Shown: positions 63,045 through 64,000 of the stretch, one piece after another
How the letters are laid out: every line of letters starts with the position of its first letter
Position numbering within the stretch: position 1 is the stretch's first letter
Source of the DNA: Bathynomus jamesi
Taxonomy: Eukaryota > Arthropoda > Malacostraca > Isopoda > Cirolanidae
Direction: 5' to 3'
DNA: 64,000 nt
Assembly (NCBI GenBank): GCA_023014485.1
Contig: JAJOZX010003307.1
Location: 301,501 to 365,500, forward strand
Program-made: the position numbers and the translations under genes
Notes under the pieces: model-generated
What the model was told of the DNA's origin: nothing
Databases searched by the model: none
Seen by the model: only the letters and a program-made list of their open reading frames with translations

Positions 63045-64000
63045 GAGGGATGACTTCTTGAAGTCGCCGAGCTTTTTCCGGTTCTTTTTCACCACTTGCA
63101 GAAGATCCTGCAACTGTGCCTCGTCCTTTGTGACCGTGTTCGCATAGTCTTGTATCAGTTGGACTCCTCTTTCAGCGACGTCATTGGTGACCTGGAGATT
63201 AGAGATCACATCCTTCAGACGACAAAAGTCCTCGTTCTCGTCCCACTTATCAGTTGGCAGGGTGAGCCACGAAGACCCATACATCTTCAGACCTGCAAAT
63301 AAGAACCAGGAGGACTCGTCGATCAGGTCGGGGAGTAGCGTCATCTCGTCGACTGAGACGTTCTCGTATGTGAAGTCTTTGGGTACAGGGAGGTGGGACA
63401 GCTTCTCTGCCATCTGCTGCTTCACAGTGCCATCCACCTTGTTGCTGCATAGAGCGAAGATGACGGTCTGAGGCCTCAGATACCAGAAGTGCCGCCTCAT
63501 CACTGCCAGTGATGCTTCTGCCACCTCGCGGTCCAGTGCCCTATACCTCAGAAAACGCTGGTATAGTACCAGGTCATTCAACGGCGCATCAGCTGCTACA
63601 GGGGCCGCCAACCAAGCTGGTACGTACAGAAGAGCGATGAACACCACGATCCTGTGCAGTTTGTCGACCAGCTCGGCGTCGAGCTCCAGCTGCCTACTGA
63701 ACATCAGCAGTTTTGTGTAGTAGATGACCTGAAACAGAATAGGCACCATTGTAAGTAAGACAGGTTTATTGTTACCAATTACTTTGTTTGCGTTATAATG
63801 AAATGTTTATCTTTGAATAACATTTAAACTTATCTCTAGATTATTTTTGTTTGAAAATACTAACTTTAGCCATCCATCTTGCGTGGTGGTAGGCTCCTGG
63901 GCGCATGAGGTGAATGCCACGGCGTGGTTGTGTCCCGAGTACCAGGAGCGTGATCTCTGCCACTTCCCGGTAATCGTCTCTGACGAAACCAGAAGCTGTG
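63045..64000 (-). CDS. Uncharacterised multi-exon protein, 3' part (ends disturbed by hAT-D)
   Basis: Exon 64000-63865 (runs off the window): RDDYREVAEITLLVLG, RGIHLMRPGAYHHARWMAK. Intron 63864-63729 (GTTAGT...TTTCAG). Last exon 63728-63045 and on into the hAT end: VIYYTKLLMFSRQLELD, DREVAEASLAVMRRHFWYL, MAEKLSHLP, WFLFAGLKMYGSSWL, and NDVAERGVQLIQDYANTVTKDEAQ...VVKKNRKK. I know it only as a multi-copy arthropod-type family without known function; NDVAERGV is faintly hAT-like (SAERSF), but I would not press that. Without hAT-D the frame would close a few codons later, at about 58950; with it, the frame gains 13 codons from the hAT terminus and stops at 62997. Confidence 0.72.

Overview
This window looks like repeat-dense nuclear DNA of an arthropod, possibly a decapod crustacean or another aquatic arthropod. 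The reasons are: long (TA)n and (CA)n arrays; BEL/Pao, Gypsy, Penelope, Polinton/Maverick, hAT and piggyBac-like elements stacked inside one another; spliceosomal introns in two transposon genes; and tRNA-derived SINE heads. I recognise no ordinary single-copy host gene. The only non-element-like gene is a multi-exon uncharacterised coding region at the right edge, and it too resembles a multi-copy family. The species is an inference.

Layout. 1-3552: a BEL/Pao retrotransposon on the minus strand, cut by the window edge (BEL-1). 3619-4218: a solo LTR of another BEL family. 4223-4603: the tail of a LINE. About 4690-11056: a giant imperfect inverted duplication. Its core is two head-to-head Penelope 3' ends and its outer arms each hold a deleted hAT element; a tRNA-like SINE head sits in one arm. 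10998-13945: a Penelope-like element with reverse transcriptase and a GIY-YIG endonuclease. 14387-17459: a BED-finger hAT split by a second hAT, itself split by a third hAT-type MITE. 17476-21000: LTR-like sequence interrupted by a TTAA-flanked piggyBac-like element and by another hAT. 21047-25380: a Gypsy pol remnant whose integrase is split by a CACTG-ended transposon carrying an uncharacterised two-exon gene. 26950-27850: a CCCH-finger LINE fragment. 28748-38238: a decayed Polinton/Maverick (protein-primed PolB, packaging ATPase, small virion-type proteins, chromodomain integrase), with a long-TIR transposon inserted in PolB. 38784-39475 and 42106-44956: a MITE and a full copy of the same CACTG transposon family. 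40130-41275: SINE heads and an amplified SINE body. 45715-47412: a LINE RT split by a solo LTR. 48255-58490: a hAT fragment interrupted by BEL-2 (complete, LTRs nearly identical) and followed by a BEL-3 3' half. 58490-58840: a foldback MITE. 58965-63036: a complete 4.07-kb hAT with an 8-bp target duplication, inserted at the last codons of the multi-exon gene that runs off the window.

The most interesting material is two transposon families whose large proteins I know only as uncharacterised multi-copy proteins. One has CACTGG termini, short TA-rich target duplications and a two-zinc-finger protein with a possible RNase H-like core (two coding copies plus one MITE here). The other is bounded by about 170-bp TIRs starting CAGGGGGCTTAAT and encodes a protein with zinc-binding N-terminal clusters and a CXC-type cysteine-rich C-terminus. 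Many genes carry isolated single-base frameshifts, often in homopolymers; some may be long-read consensus errors rather than real decay.
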